Shown here piece by piece: positions 1 through 9,028 of a stretch of DNA of 64,000 bases (its first letter is position 1; the number at the start of each line of letters is the position of its first letter). The notes under the pieces were generated by a model. It was given only the letters and a program-made list of their open reading frames with translations, was not told the origin of the DNA and ran no database searches. The position numbers and the translations under genes were made by a program. The stretch lies in the NCBI GenBank assembly GCA_964616835.1, contig CAZTSG010000002.1:1-64000 (forward strand), read 5' to 3'. Source of the DNA: JAAOZP01 sp964616835 (lineage in GTDB: Archaea; Thermoproteota; EX4484-205; JAAOZP01).

Positions 1-1615
1 TCATCAGCCTCGCCATCGCCTGCTGGATGAGAGCCTCAGTATAGGAGTCGAGGCTGCTCGTTGCTTCATCCAGTATTAGTATCTTAGGATTCTTCAACAT
101 TGCTCTGGCAAAGCTTATCAACTGTCTTTGCCCAACAGAGAGGTTTCCTCCTCCGACTGATATTACTGTATCGTATTTCTGCGGCAGCCCGTTTATAAGC
201 TCATCTAAGCCGAGTTCTGAGACGACTTTTTTAACTTCTTCATCAGAGGCCTCAGGATTCCCCAGCCTTATGTTCTCCAAGACGGTCTCGTTGAAGAGCA
301 CAGGTTCCTGGGGTACTAGAGCCATTTGTCTCCTGAGCGATTGGAATGTGAATTCCTTAATATTGTGACCATCTATCAGCACTTCTCCGGATTTTGGATC
401 GTAGAGCCTCATTATCAGATTGGTTAAAGTTGTTTTTCCGGCGCCCGTGGGTCCAACTATTGCAACTATTTCCCCGGGCTTAACTCTGAAGTCTAGACCT
501 TGGAAAACAGGGTTACCATCGTAATCGAAATAGACGTTTCTCAATTCGATTCCACCCGATTTTATTTCTATCCATTTTGCTTCAGCAGACTCTTTAACCT
601 TAGGCTTCGCTTGCAGGAAGAGATACACTCTCTCAGCCGCTGCTAGCGCCGCCTGCAAAGTGCTGTAGAAGGTTGTTAGCGTAATTATCGGTCGGTAGAA
701 CATTTCAGCATACCCGAAGAAGGCAATCAATACTCCGATGCTTATTTCCCCGGATGCTACTAAACTCCCCCCGTAGAGTATTAGTATGACGTATGATAGT
801 GCTCTAACAGTGTCAAGCGAGGGTTGAATGATTGCGAAGACTATTCTCGCCTTAACGTTTGCCCTCATCGTCTCGGAACTAAGCCTGTCGAAGAATTGGA
901 TGTCAACGCTCCTCCTCTCGACAAACGCTTGGGAAACCCTTGAGCCTGAGACACTTTGCTCAACACTGCTAGTCAGCTCGCTAAGCTTTTCTCTGGTAAG
1001 CCTATATGCTTGCCTCGTCTTCTTAGCCAGGTAGCTGGACAGTAGAAGCATTAAAGGCACTACTGAAATAGTAGCGAGGCTCAGCCCCAGATGCATGCTG
1101 AGCATTATGAAAAGGGAGCTTAATAGCGTAAGAGAGTTTATCAAAACTTCTACCGTTCCGGAGGTAGTCACGTCCCCGATGGCACCTATATCGTTAACTA
1201 TGAGGGATATTATTTTCCCGGTTCTCTCAACATTCATGTAATCAACATCCATGTTCTCCATGTGTCTGAAGACAGTGTTTCTCATGTTGTAGAGAAGCTT
1301 CTGGTTCAGACTTCCTGATAAAAATCCTCTTGAAAACCCTAGGAACCATCCTCCGGCAGCGATTAAGACAAGAATTAGAGCATACTTACTAACAGCGTTG
1401 ATATCCCCACGCATTATACCCTCGTCGATGAGTAGTTTGCCTATGTATGGATTGATCACGTTCACCAAGAGCGATATTAACGCAACTATCGCTAGCAGAG
1501 TTACCTTAGCCTTCATAGGTGAGAGCCAACGAATAAGCCATAAGACAAGTGTTCTAGAAGCTACTTCTCTAGGTTTCCCCTCAGCTTCAGCAGCTTGACG
1601 AAAATGCCAAGCCAT
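1..1615 (-). CDS. ABC exporter subunit (catalytic half), 3' end cut by window edge
   Basis: This is one half of an ABC exporter: an N-terminal six-helix transmembrane domain followed by a nucleotide-binding domain. Read on the minus strand it starts at ATG 1615 (MAWHFRQAAEAEG...) and is still open at base 1, so the last few residues are missing. The ATPase domain shows Walker A GPTGAGKTT, a Q-loop (LVPQEPVLF), a signature written LSVGQ instead of LSGGQ, and Walker B ILILDEATSS with the catalytic glutamate. The start lies 1 base after the stop of the upstream ABC gene, so the two are co-transcribed and very probably form a heterodimer. The substrate cannot be read from the sequence; lipids, drugs or peptides are typical for the family. 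Confidence 0.93.
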   Translation of the reverse strand, partial: MAWHFRQAAEAEGKPREVASRTLVLWLIRWLSPMKAKVTLLAIVALISLLVNVINPYIGKLLIDEGIMRGDINAVSKYALILVLIAAGGWFLGFSRGFLSGSLNQKLLYNMRNTVFRHMENMDVDYMNVERTGKIISLIVNDIGAIGDVTTSGTVEVLINSLTLLSSLFIMLSMHLGLSLATISVVPLMLLLSSYLAKKTRQAYRLTREKLSELTSSVEQSVSGSRVSQAFVERRSVDIQFFDRLSSETMRANVKARIVFAIIQPSLDTVRALSYVILILYGGSLVASGEISIGVLIAFFGYAEMFYRPIITLTTFYSTLQAALAAAERVYLFLQAKPKVKESAEAKWIEIKSGGIELRNVYFDYDGNPVFQGLDFRVKPGEIVAIVGPTGAGKTTLTNLIMRLYDPKSGEVLIDGHNIKEFTFQSLRRQMALVPQEPVLFNETVLENIRLGNPEASDEEVKKVVSELGLDELINGLPQKYDTVISVGGGNLSVGQRQLISFARAMLKNPKILILDEATSSLDSYTEALIQQAMARLM

Positions 1616-1616
1616 C

Positions 1617-3362
1617 TTACTTAACCACCTCCTGAGTAGCGTATTGCGTCAAATATAACTGGGCGTATACTCCTCCCCTCCTCATAAGCTCCTCATGAGT
1701 CCCGTCTTCAACCACCCTACCGTCTTTAACAACTATTATTCTCTCAGCAAGCTTAAGCGTGGACAGTCTCTGAGTTATGATGAATACAGTCTTATCCTTA
1801 ACTAGTTCTTTAAGGGAATCGTATATCTCCCTCTCGGTTTCAGAGTCTACGCTTGAAGTAGAATCATCCAGTATCAGTATTGAAGGGTTTACTAGAAGGG
1901 CTCTAGCTATTGCTATCCTCTGCCTCTGACCGCCTGAGAGAGTTACACCTCTTTCACCTACTACCGTATCGTATCCATTCGGGAGGCTAATTATGTAGTC
2001 GTGTATTCGAGCAATCTTCGCAACCCTCTCGATTTCCTCTAAAGTAGCGTTTGGCTTACCGTATGCAATGTTCTCTCTTATTGAAGTTGGGAAAAGGAAT
2101 ACGTCTTGATGCACTATGCCGATGTTCTTTCTAAGAGAGCTTATCTTAACATCCCTTATGTCGATCCCGTCTATGAGTATAAGGCCCTCTTGAGGATCGT
2201 AGAACCTAGGTATCAGTTTTACTATCGTGCTTTTACCGGAGCCTGTTGCCCCTACTATAGCAACTTTTTCACCAGGTTTCACTTCAAAGCTTAGCCCCTT
2301 GAGGATAGGCTGGTCTCCGTATCCAAAAGTCACGTTTTCAAAACGCACTTCTCCCTTAACTTTCTCCAACTCTATCGCGTTAGGCTTTTCCTTAACCTCA
2401 GGCTCGGTGTCTAAGACTTCAAATATTCTCCTTGTAGAAATCATCGCCTCCGCGTACCTGGAAAGAACAAAGCCTATTGACATTATGGGCCAGACGAGCA
2501 TGCCTAGGTACATGGTGAAAGTAACCAATTGACCCAGAGTTATACCGCTAGCTATTACCTGAATACCTCCGTACCAGTATAATGCTGCAGAGCCTACTCC
2601 AACTATTAGTCCTAGCGAGGGCCAAGTTATTGAGCTTAGAAGAGTGATTCTCATCCCTATGTTGTAAATTTCTACGTTTTTTCTATTGAATTTTTTAAAC
2701 ATCTCGTCTTCAACCCCCAGCGCTTTCAAAACCTTGAACCCGGAGACTCCTTCTTGAATGATTGTGCTCATCCCACTTATTCCAATCCAATTCTTCTCGA
2801 ACAAAGGTCTTACAAAGCGGTTGAAAAACAGAGACACCAGTAATATGAAGGGAGTTATTGCTAAGGCAACGAGCGCAAGCCTTAGATTGGTTACCAAGAG
2901 TATTCCCGCTACAGTTACAAGCGTGGATAATGAAGCTACGATATTCGGGATTGCAAAGCCAAGCATTCCACCAATGTTCTCAGTGTCTCTAGAAACCCGG
3001 CTTATGATTTGGCCGGCGTCAAACTTGTCGTAAAAACTATAGGACAAGTCCTGCAAATGCTTGTATATGCTAATCCTTATCCTGTAAACAACTTTTTGAG
3101 ACATTAATCCACTTAAGTATTCTCTTAGGAATGAAACAGCTCCAGAAGACAGTGTTAAAAGTATTATAGCTGTTGCATAAACCCATAATTCTGAAGAAGA
3201 TTTTACAACAGCCAAGTCCACAACTCTTCCAGCTATCACTGGACCAATAATGTTTAGAAGAGTACCTAGCATAATCAGTATCAAAACTACGCACAATAGT
3301 TTTTTCTCTTGCGCAACATAACTCATGGTTCTCCGAAAGAGGTGTTTTGAACTATTCGGCAT
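1617..3362 (-). CDS. ABC exporter subunit (degenerate-site half)
   Basis: Partner half-transporter: six-helix membrane domain, then ATPase domain with Walker A GATGSGKST, signature LSGGQRQR and Walker B ILILDDSTSS. The residue after Walker B is Asp where a catalytic Glu is expected. Together with LSVGQ in the partner, this marks one degenerate and one active ATP site, as known for heterodimeric exporters such as TM287/288 and BmrCD. The frame is open further upstream (TTG 3446). I prefer ATG 3362, which gives the usual LFRR...SY family start and lies about 26 bases from a TATA-like AAATAAAC. ATG 3326, preceded by GGAG, is an alternative. It is first gene of a two-gene operon running left. Confidence 0.92.
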   Translation of the reverse strand: MPNSSKHLFRRTMSYVAQEKKLLCVVLILIMLGTLLNIIGPVIAGRVVDLAVVKSSSELWVYATAIILLTLSSGAVSFLREYLSGLMSQKVVYRIRISIYKHLQDLSYSFYDKFDAGQIISRVSRDTENIGGMLGFAIPNIVASLSTLVTVAGILLVTNLRLALVALAITPFILLVSLFFNRFVRPLFEKNWIGISGMSTIIQEGVSGFKVLKALGVEDEMFKKFNRKNVEIYNIGMRITLLSSITWPSLGLIVGVGSAALYWYGGIQVIASGITLGQLVTFTMYLGMLVWPIMSIGFVLSRYAEAMISTRRIFEVLDTEPEVKEKPNAIELEKVKGEVRFENVTFGYGDQPILKGLSFEVKPGEKVAIVGATGSGKSTIVKLIPRFYDPQEGLILIDGIDIRDVKISSLRKNIGIVHQDVFLFPTSIRENIAYGKPNATLEEIERVAKIARIHDYIISLPNGYDTVVGERGVTLSGGQRQRIAIARALLVNPSILILDDSTSSVDSETEREIYDSLKELVKDKTVFIITQRLSTLKLAERIIVVKDGRVVEDGTHEELMRRGGVYAQLYLTQYATQEVVK

Positions 3363-3446
3363 CTGAACAGCAAAAAAGAAGCTGTTTATTTGCTTTATGC
3401 TTTGTGATTCTGTTCCCACAAGTATTAGTTCCGAGATTATCATCAA

Positions 3447-3662
3447 CCGTCATTCCGAAAAGACTCTTCCAAATATATCAAAAAGGATTTATTTTTTATG
3501 GCGGTTTAATATGCACTCTATCAGCCAAAAACTGGAACATAAACCATCCATATTTTAAACGATTCTGTAAAAAACGTTTTGAAAACATTTTGAAAACAAT
3601 TTTGAAAGAAAACGATTTATTGTAGAAGAACAACAAGGAAGGCGGGGGGAGGGGGGATAGAG
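3447..3662. other. A/T-rich intergenic region with short tandem repeat
   Basis: This spacer separates the divergent ABC operon and the next rightward gene. It holds a run of about three imperfect 11-base units of the form TTTTGAAAACA (roughly 3575-3608), followed by a purine-rich stretch of G runs just before the GTG start at 3663. An open frame crosses part of it (3347-3625 plus), but its translation has no recognisable features and overlaps the ABC gene, so I do not call it. Confidence 0.4.
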
Positions 3663-4373
3663 GTGGGGGAGGCCAGCCTCCTCGCTTTGCACAAGAGATT
3701 CTCCGGATTGGCGTGGGAAGAGGTTGACTTCCCCACCTCCAAACCTGATTTCAAAAGGGATCTTGGATTAATTAATTTCTACATCATTCCAGTGGCGGAT
3801 GGTAATGAAAATATCGTAGTTGGCGACACCACTATTAAAGAAGGGTTTACAGTTTACGTGCATAATTACACTGGTTTTTTCAGGAAACCGGTAGAGAGCA
3901 GGGTTCATGAAGGTAAAAACCCTGTTCCAGTAAAGGTCTGGAGGGTAGTTGACAATCTTACAGGCGACTGGTTAGAGCAGGAATATGTAATCGTCGTAGT
4001 TACTCAAAACTATTTTGGAGCAGAGCTTGTTAGAGTGAAACCGTATAATCCGGTTATGAATATTCAGGTTAGGATCCGGGTTAGCAAGAAAGCGCATGGT
4101 TACGTCTATGGGGAACTGTTAAAGCCTCCAGTTTTACTGCTGGAAAAGCCATATGTGCCGATTAAGAGTGGTGTCGTTGAAGAGGAGGCTAATAGGATTA
4201 AGAGGTATCTCGCCATGCTGGACAACGAGAAGAGGTGGGGTCTAATCTCTAAAGAGGCTTACAATAGGCTTAGGAGAAAGCTCGAATCAGTGCTTTACGA
4301 AATATTATTTGAAGAAGCTGCAAGCAATGGAGAAGGATTGGAGAGGCCCAGTGAAGAAGCTATTCTTCAATAA
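3663..4373 (+). CDS. Hypothetical protein with C-terminal SHOCT-like helical module
   Basis: I do not recognise the first ~170 residues, which are predicted mostly beta, without signal peptide or membrane segment. Residues ~178-220 form a charged helical hairpin containing RYLAML, GLISKEAY and RLRRK. The same pattern (FLALI, GLLSEEAY, RLKRR) ends the unrelated membrane protein at 9029-9880. Short C-terminal modules of this style (SHOCT-like) are known to be attached to unrelated proteins. The start is GTG within a G-rich tract (GGAGGGGGG upstream serves as ribosome-binding site). The gene stands alone, 90 bases before the MscS gene. Function unknown. Confidence 0.75.
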   Translation: MGEASLLALHKRFSGLAWEEVDFPTSKPDFKRDLGLINFYIIPVADGNENIVVGDTTIKEGFTVYVHNYTGFFRKPVESRVHEGKNPVPVKVWRVVDNLTGDWLEQEYVIVVVTQNYFGAELVRVKPYNPVMNIQVRIRVSKKAHGYVYGELLKPPVLLLEKPYVPIKSGVVEEEANRIKRYLAMLDNEKRWGLISKEAYNRLRRKLESVLYEILFEEAASNGEGLERPSEEAILQ

Positions 4374-4430
4374 CAAATTTAGCGAATAAGAGGTCTTTAG
4401 CTGTGTTTGTTAACTTATGATTAAAAGAGG

Positions 4431-4440
4431 CTTAAATATT
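4431..4440 (+). promoter_or_regulatory. TATA box of the MscS gene
   Basis: CTTAAATATTT lies about 27 bases upstream of ATG 4463, the archaeal TATA spacing expected for a leaderless transcript starting at the start codon. Confidence 0.5.
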
Positions 4441-4462
4441 TCCTGTGGAAGGGCGTTAACCA

Positions 4463-5452
4463 ATGAAGAAAATAAGAGCAGTAAGTTTGGTGATAGCCTC
4501 CTTGCTACTCCTAGCTTTACTGCTGATTTACAGCAAGGAGGCACTGTCCTTACTTCCAAAAACACCTATTCCAAAAATTGAGGAAGTAGAGCCCATATTA
4601 ATTCAGACTCTGCTCGTTGCAGCGGGATTTTACATAGTTTACATAATTCTCGCATACACTATTTCGTCTGCAATAGTTCGCTCCGGGGGGAAACCAGGAG
4701 ACGTTAAGATGCTTACAAGTTTTCTCCGTTCAATCATATTTTTCATAGGGGCCTTATTGATCGTAAGCATACTCGCTGGAGGAGGCTGGACTTTCGCAGC
4801 CGCTTTCGGAGCCTTCGGGGGATTATTCCTAGGATGGTCGCTACAGCAACCAGTCACTGGACTGGCAGCATGGTTTTTAATAAACATAAGGCGCCCGTTT
4901 AAAGTAGGCGACCGCATATTTCTACCGGCTTGGGGGCTCGTAGGAGACGTTTTAGACGTGGGCATGATGTATACTACTCTCAACCAGGTCGGTGGAACGG
5001 TTGGAAGCGAAGAACCCTCTGGGAGACGCATTCTAATACCTAATGCAATACTTTTCTCAAACGTCGTAATAAACTATACGAGCGAGGCTAAGACTTCTGA
5101 ACCATACATACTGGACGAGGTTATCGTTAGAATAACCTACGACTCAGACTGGGATGAAGCGGAGAGAATACTGCTCAAAGTAGCTAGGGAGGTGACTGGT
5201 GACATAATAAGGGAGACCGGTAAGGAGCCGTATGTAAGGTCCGATATTTACGACTATGGTGTTTATCTAAGATTGAGATACATGACTCGGGCAGTAGATA
5301 GGCCTGGGATAGCTCATGAGATAAACAAGAGGATATTCAAGGAGTTTCAGAAAAACGATAGGGTGGATTTCGCAATACCCTACATCTATTCTTATAAGAA
5401 GGGGGAGAAGGTCTTTAAAAAACTGGGTGGAAGACTTAAACCTTTAAACTAG
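4463..5452 (+). CDS. Small-conductance mechanosensitive channel, MscS family
   Basis: An integral membrane channel that opens when membrane tension rises and releases solutes during hypo-osmotic shock. Three hydrophobic segments (about residues 5-25, 47-70, 92-115) precede the Ala/Gly-rich pore helix region (AAAFGAFGGLFLGWSLQQP), followed by the MscS beta domain with IRRPFKVGDRI, a G-D-V loop and the RRILIPN motif, then a cytosolic alpha/beta domain ending in GKEPYVRSD-type strands. The 329-residue length is normal for the family. The gene is followed 25 bases later by the polyprenol-kinase-like gene in the same direction, so the two may share a transcript. Confidence 0.92.
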   Translation: MKKIRAVSLVIASLLLLALLLIYSKEALSLLPKTPIPKIEEVEPILIQTLLVAAGFYIVYIILAYTISSAIVRSGGKPGDVKMLTSFLRSIIFFIGALLIVSILAGGGWTFAAAFGAFGGLFLGWSLQQPVTGLAAWFLINIRRPFKVGDRIFLPAWGLVGDVLDVGMMYTTLNQVGGTVGSEEPSGRRILIPNAILFSNVVINYTSEAKTSEPYILDEVIVRITYDSDWDEAERILLKVAREVTGDIIRETGKEPYVRSDIYDYGVYLRLRYMTRAVDRPGIAHEINKRIFKEFQKNDRVDFAIPYIYSYKKGEKVFKKLGGRLKPLN

Positions 5453-5477
5453 GTGCTGTTCACATTAAGAGCAGGGT

Positions 5478-6182
5478 TTGAATTATAGAGAAGCGTTAAG
5501 GAAGAGTGTTCACTTAGTTCTTTCATTGATACTCTTATTGCCATTTATGCTGAGCAGTTTTGGGATAGATGTAGATATTGCGGTCTTCTACTCTATCCTA
5601 AGTATACTCGCCTTGACTTGGAACGCAGTGCAGATTAAAAAGCCCCTTCTACGGAGCGAGGTTAAAAACTTCATGAGGGAAAGCAGGGAGAAGTTTTTCA
5701 AAGAGATTAAAAACTTCCTTCCTTTGAAGAGCCAGGTTACAAGCCACGTTTTGGATAAGATTGATGAGAAGATTAGGGGGATCGAAGAACTCGTGGATAG
5801 CCAGTTGTCAGCCATGGAGAGGGATTATGAGAAGAGAGGGGGATACATAGGTTTAACCTACGGTGTTCTTGGAGTAACAATATCCTACTTTCTTTTCGGA
5901 AAACATGCTTTCTACGGAGTGGTTTCCCTAGCTACTGTTGATCTTCTAGCTACGATAGTAGGAGGCTTAGCGGGAGCCCATAAGCTACCTTTTACCGACA
6001 AGTCTTTTGAGGGAAGTTTATCCGGAGCAATATTGTTCTTCATAGTCCTTGTCCTAATCGGAGTACTGCCATTGAACGCGCTTATTCTTACTATTGTCGC
6101 CGCGATCGTCGAGGCGTATGCTATCGAAGATAACTTGCTTCTGCCTCTTTTGGTATCCCTCGCGGCAAAACTCATAGTTTAA
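5478..6182 (+). CDS. CTP-dependent polyprenol/phytol/diacylglycerol kinase-like membrane protein
   Basis: The protein belongs to the dolichol kinase/phytol kinase/CTP:lipid kinase superfamily, which phosphorylates isoprenoid or diacyl lipids at the membrane. The family hallmarks are visible: an N-terminal R-K-x-x-H motif (LRKSVH) at the start of the first helix, and a C-terminal half with VDLLATIVGGLAGAHKLP, KSFEGSLSG and a final EDNLLLPLL segment. It starts at TTG 5478; the next ATG would delete the RKSVH motif, so TTG is well supported, with AGGG just upstream. A charged insert (about residues 55-110) sits between membrane segments. Its 3' end overlaps the convergent hydrolase gene by 11 bases. 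The exact lipid substrate is unknown. Confidence 0.75.
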   Translation: MNYREALRKSVHLVLSLILLLPFMLSSFGIDVDIAVFYSILSILALTWNAVQIKKPLLRSEVKNFMRESREKFFKEIKNFLPLKSQVTSHVLDKIDEKIRGIEELVDSQLSAMERDYEKRGGYIGLTYGVLGVTISYFLFGKHAFYGVVSLATVDLLATIVGGLAGAHKLPFTDKSFEGSLSGAILFFIVLVLIGVLPLNALILTIVAAIVEAYAIEDNLLLPLLVSLAAKLIV

Positions 6183-6945
6183 AAATTTCCTTAAACCATC
6201 CTATTGTAAGCTCTATTACTTTATCCTCCCACTCTCTCCGATTGAAAGTATGGTCCGCACCTTCTATTATGATGATCTTCTTGGGTTCGCCAGCCCTATC
6301 GTATAACATTCTCGCATGCTCAACCGGGACCACACTGTCTTGAGAACCATGTATTATGAGCATTGGCCTAGGAGAGATTTTTGCACAATCGTCAAGTATG
6401 TCGTGCCTTAAGGCGTCTTCAAAAAATACCCTCCCAATTCTATAACCGCTTGGAAGGTCTATGTAACCTTTTTCAATCTGGCTTAAATCTACCCCGAACG
6501 AGTCTCTGAGGCTCGATAAGAGTCTGAGGCATGCCGGTGAAGACCATGTGCAAACCGCCTTTGTAATCGAGTTCTTCGCAGCTGTTAGAATAGAGACTAC
6601 TCCTCCGAGACTCAGACCGACCAGACCGATCTTTTCTCGAGAAACCTCCTTCTTATCCAAGAGGAACTTCAACACAGAATTTAGATCACTAATCTCTGAA
6701 GAGATGCTCATCTCCTCAAACTCTCCGTCGCTTTCTCCAGAACCCCTAAAATCGAACCTTACTGCTACGAAACCCTCCTTACTCATTTTCCTAGCGGCAC
6801 GTACGAATAACCTATGTGCTTCAATCTTATTACCAGTAAAACCGTGTGAGAAGACTACTGCTGGCGCCGGTGTTTCTTCAGGAATATGCATTACAGTGGA
6901 TATTCTCTCCCCCTCGTTCTCTATGAATAAGTGTAGTTCCTCCAT
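6172..6945 (-). CDS. Alpha/beta hydrolase, cinnamoyl/feruloyl-esterase-like
   Basis: A serine hydrolase of the dienelactone/cinnamoyl esterase type. Visible features are the oxyanion-hole HGFTGNK, the DFRGSGES strand-turn, the nucleophile elbow GLSLGG, an acidic residue in GSQDSVVP and the catalytic His in GADHTF. This arrangement is that of Est1E and LJ0536-type enzymes, which release hydroxycinnamates from plant polysaccharides, although many relatives act on other esters. ATG 6945 is preferred over the upstream TTG at 6969 because a TATA-like TTTATA lies about 29 bases before it. The gene converges on the lipid kinase gene (11-base overlap) and follows guaAb on the same strand. Confidence 0.85.
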   Translation of the reverse strand: MEELHLFIENEGERISTVMHIPEETPAPAVVFSHGFTGNKIEAHRLFVRAARKMSKEGFVAVRFDFRGSGESDGEFEEMSISSEISDLNSVLKFLLDKKEVSREKIGLVGLSLGGVVSILTAAKNSITKAVCTWSSPACLRLLSSLRDSFGVDLSQIEKGYIDLPSGYRIGRVFFEDALRHDILDDCAKISPRPMLIIHGSQDSVVPVEHARMLYDRAGEPKKIIIIEGADHTFNRREWEDKVIELTIGWFKEIFKL

Positions 6946-6969
6946 GAGTCGGATAGCTAAAGCCTGCAA

Positions 6970-6978
6970 TATAAATAG
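6970..6978 (-). promoter_or_regulatory. TATA box for the hydrolase gene
   Basis: CTATTTATA on the minus strand is centred about 29 bases upstream of ATG 6945, which supports that start and a leaderless mRNA. Confidence 0.4.
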
Positions 6979-6988
6979 TTGTTTAAAA

Positions 6989-7933
6989 CTACTCGAACTC
7001 TATTGTTGCAGGAGGCTTATCCGTAATGTCGTAGAGCACTCTAGTAACGCCAGGCACTTCCTTCAGTATTTTGTTTCTCAATTTCTCTAAACGATTCCAG
7101 TCTAGTTTAACGTACTTAGCTGACATAGCGTCATCAGACTCGACTATTCTCAGCGCAATAATGTAGCCGTATTTCCTAGACGAGTCTTCGCCCACACCCG
7201 TGGCCCTCCCTTCTAAGAGCACTGGGAAAGCCTGGAAGCACTTGATGTCTGCAAGCTCCTCATCAACTATCAGCGTTGCATTCTTGACTACTGAGAGCTT
7301 CTCCTCGTCAACCTCCCCCAGTATTCTGATGGATAAGCCGGGTCCCGGAAATGGCCTGCGGTTAACTATCTCATCCGGCAGCCCAAGCTCCCTAGCTACG
7401 AGCCTAACCTGATTCTTATACAGCTCTTTCAGGGGCTCAACTATTTTAAAACCATACTTCTCTAAGGGGTTTATTCCTATTTGCTCCAGAACATTATGCT
7501 GAGTCTTAACTCCGCCGGCGGTCTCAACTATGTCCGCAGCTATAGTGCCTTGCAGGACTACACTCGCCCCTAGTTCTCTCGCAATCTTTGAGAAGGTTCT
7601 GTAGAAAGTTTCTCTGAACGCTTTCCTCTTCTCTTCAGCATCCCTAATACCCTTTAATGATGCTAGGAACTCTTTTTGAACATCATAAACTTTCACGTCA
7701 ATACCGATTCCACTGAAGACTTTGCGAACTCTCTCCGCCTCGCCTATTCTCATGAAACCGTCTTCGAGGAATATTGCTTTCAGACCTTCTCCCAACGCTT
7801 TAAAGCCTAATACCGCGGTTACGGAGCTGTCTACGCCGCCGGAGAGAGCAACAATAGCCGTATTGCCTCCCACCTCATTCTTAATAAACGCTATTTTCTC
7901 TTCGATGAATTTTTTGGAATCGAATCGGACCAT
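6989..7933 (-). CDS. guaAB: GMP synthase, ATP-pyrophosphatase/dimerisation subunit
   Basis: Converts XMP to GMP by ATP-dependent amination, using ammonia delivered by a separate glutaminase subunit. The PP-loop SGGVDSS lies near residue 30, followed by the XMP-binding half with GVKTQHN, RRPFPGPGL and the C-terminal DITDKPPATIEFE signature. At 314 residues it lacks the class I glutaminase domain fused in bacteria; the split form is characteristic of archaea. No glutaminase-subunit gene is in this window. ATG 7933 has a TATA box 25 bases upstream. Nothing looks degenerate. Confidence 0.95.
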   Translation of the reverse strand: MVRFDSKKFIEEKIAFIKNEVGGNTAIVALSGGVDSSVTAVLGFKALGEGLKAIFLEDGFMRIGEAERVRKVFSGIGIDVKVYDVQKEFLASLKGIRDAEEKRKAFRETFYRTFSKIARELGASVVLQGTIAADIVETAGGVKTQHNVLEQIGINPLEKYGFKIVEPLKELYKNQVRLVARELGLPDEIVNRRPFPGPGLSIRILGEVDEEKLSVVKNATLIVDEELADIKCFQAFPVLLEGRATGVGEDSSRKYGYIIALRIVESDDAMSAKYVKLDWNRLEKLRNKILKEVPGVTRVLYDITDKPPATIEFE

Positions 7934-7953
7934 GCGTTTCGCTAATGACAGCC

Positions 7954-7962
7954 TTATTTAAG
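7954..7962 (-). promoter_or_regulatory. TATA box of guaAB
   Basis: CTTAAATAAG on the minus strand is centred about 25 bases before ATG 7933. Confidence 0.5.
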
Positions 7963-8015
7963 CCTTTCTAAGTAGGCGATTAATTTATTTTTCATCAAGT
8001 AGTATTTCTGAAAAA

Positions 8016-9011
8016 TCATAGCTTTCTTTCTTCAAAAACCTTTGAGAAACCTATTTTCAAGATAGGTGGCAAACCTATGAAATCTGTTACCGTGTAGAAG
8101 AATCTGAATAACAGCGATATGGATAAGCCTTGAGTAAGGGGGACGCCAAATATTTGGAGCAGGGCTGCTAAAACACCTTCTTGCACACCCAAGCCGGCGA
8201 GCGTAAGCGGCAAATATGTGAAACTTGAAACAAGCGAGTGTATGAAGAGAAATAAGATGGGAGGCAGCTCAACCCCAACCGATAGTGAGAAGAAGTAGAG
8301 AGCCGCCGAGTCAAATATGCATGTTGAAAACATTGCTGAGAATACTGGGATAAGGGATGTCTTCGCCTTAACACCCTCCCTCTGGAAATTCTCAAACCTA
8401 GCTACATAGGGGTCTAAGAACATGCTTAGCCTCTTAAACCTCCTGAGCTTGAACAACAGCTTTCTAGGCTTATCTGACCAGAGCAGTGTTGCGAACGAGA
8501 GCGCACTCGCAGCAAGAATGAGAGCGCTTGCAACTACAATCCACTGAACACCTGAAATCGATTCCACCGGGCCAATAAGGCATATTACCGATAATACTGC
8601 TAAAAGAGCCCTTATGAGAAAATCAGCCATCCCAGACACTATTGTGGCGACGAGACACGCTTCGAAAGGCGTATTGCTGAGAGCACCCATCACGAATGGT
8701 GTTATGAAGTACCCGGCGCGTCCAGGAGTTATGTCGCTAGCCAACTGGCCCGCAAAGTTTGCTTGAAAACAGCTTAGAAAGCCAACCTTATATTTTAGAG
8801 ATGACATGATGAAGAAAAAGGATGAAGCTATCATCATGGAGGCGGCAACGATAAGTAGGGACGCTACTATAACATATTTAAGATCTGCCCTAGAAATTAT
8901 TTCGAAAACCCTTTTTGTATCGGCTTGTTGCAGCAGTATTACGATTATCACTATCCCGAGCAATAGTTGGATTATCGTTAAGAAAACCTTCTTAGATATC
9001 TTCAGATTCAA
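8016..9011 (-). CDS. Flippase-like / lysylphosphatidylglycerol synthase TM-region family protein (UPF0104)
   Basis: A polytopic membrane protein of 331 residues with about eight hydrophobic helices and no soluble catalytic domain. It resembles the transmembrane half of MprF and the YbhN-type family; in many archaea such proteins sit near lipid or glycan genes and are thought to translocate polar lipids. Motifs typical of the family include a charged loop after helix 2 and a late GLGVQEGVLAALL segment (Gly-rich with conserved Glu). It starts 17 bases after the stop of the membrane protein upstream (9029-9880), so they form an operon. The transported lipid is unknown. Confidence 0.8.
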   Translation of the reverse strand: MNLKISKKVFLTIIQLLLGIVIIVILLQQADTKRVFEIISRADLKYVIVASLLIVAASMMIASSFFFIMSSLKYKVGFLSCFQANFAGQLASDITPGRAGYFITPFVMGALSNTPFEACLVATIVSGMADFLIRALLAVLSVICLIGPVESISGVQWIVVASALILAASALSFATLLWSDKPRKLLFKLRRFKRLSMFLDPYVARFENFQREGVKAKTSLIPVFSAMFSTCIFDSAALYFFSLSVGVELPPILFLFIHSLVSSFTYLPLTLAGLGVQEGVLAALLQIFGVPLTQGLSISLLFRFFYTVTDFIGLPPILKIGFSKVFEERKL

Positions 9012-9028
9012 CTCAAGGATTTTTCAAG

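Noticed and set aside
3347..3625. 92-codon plus-strand open frame
   Set aside because: It overlaps the 5' end of the ABC gene, has no recognisable features, and runs through a low-complexity repeat.
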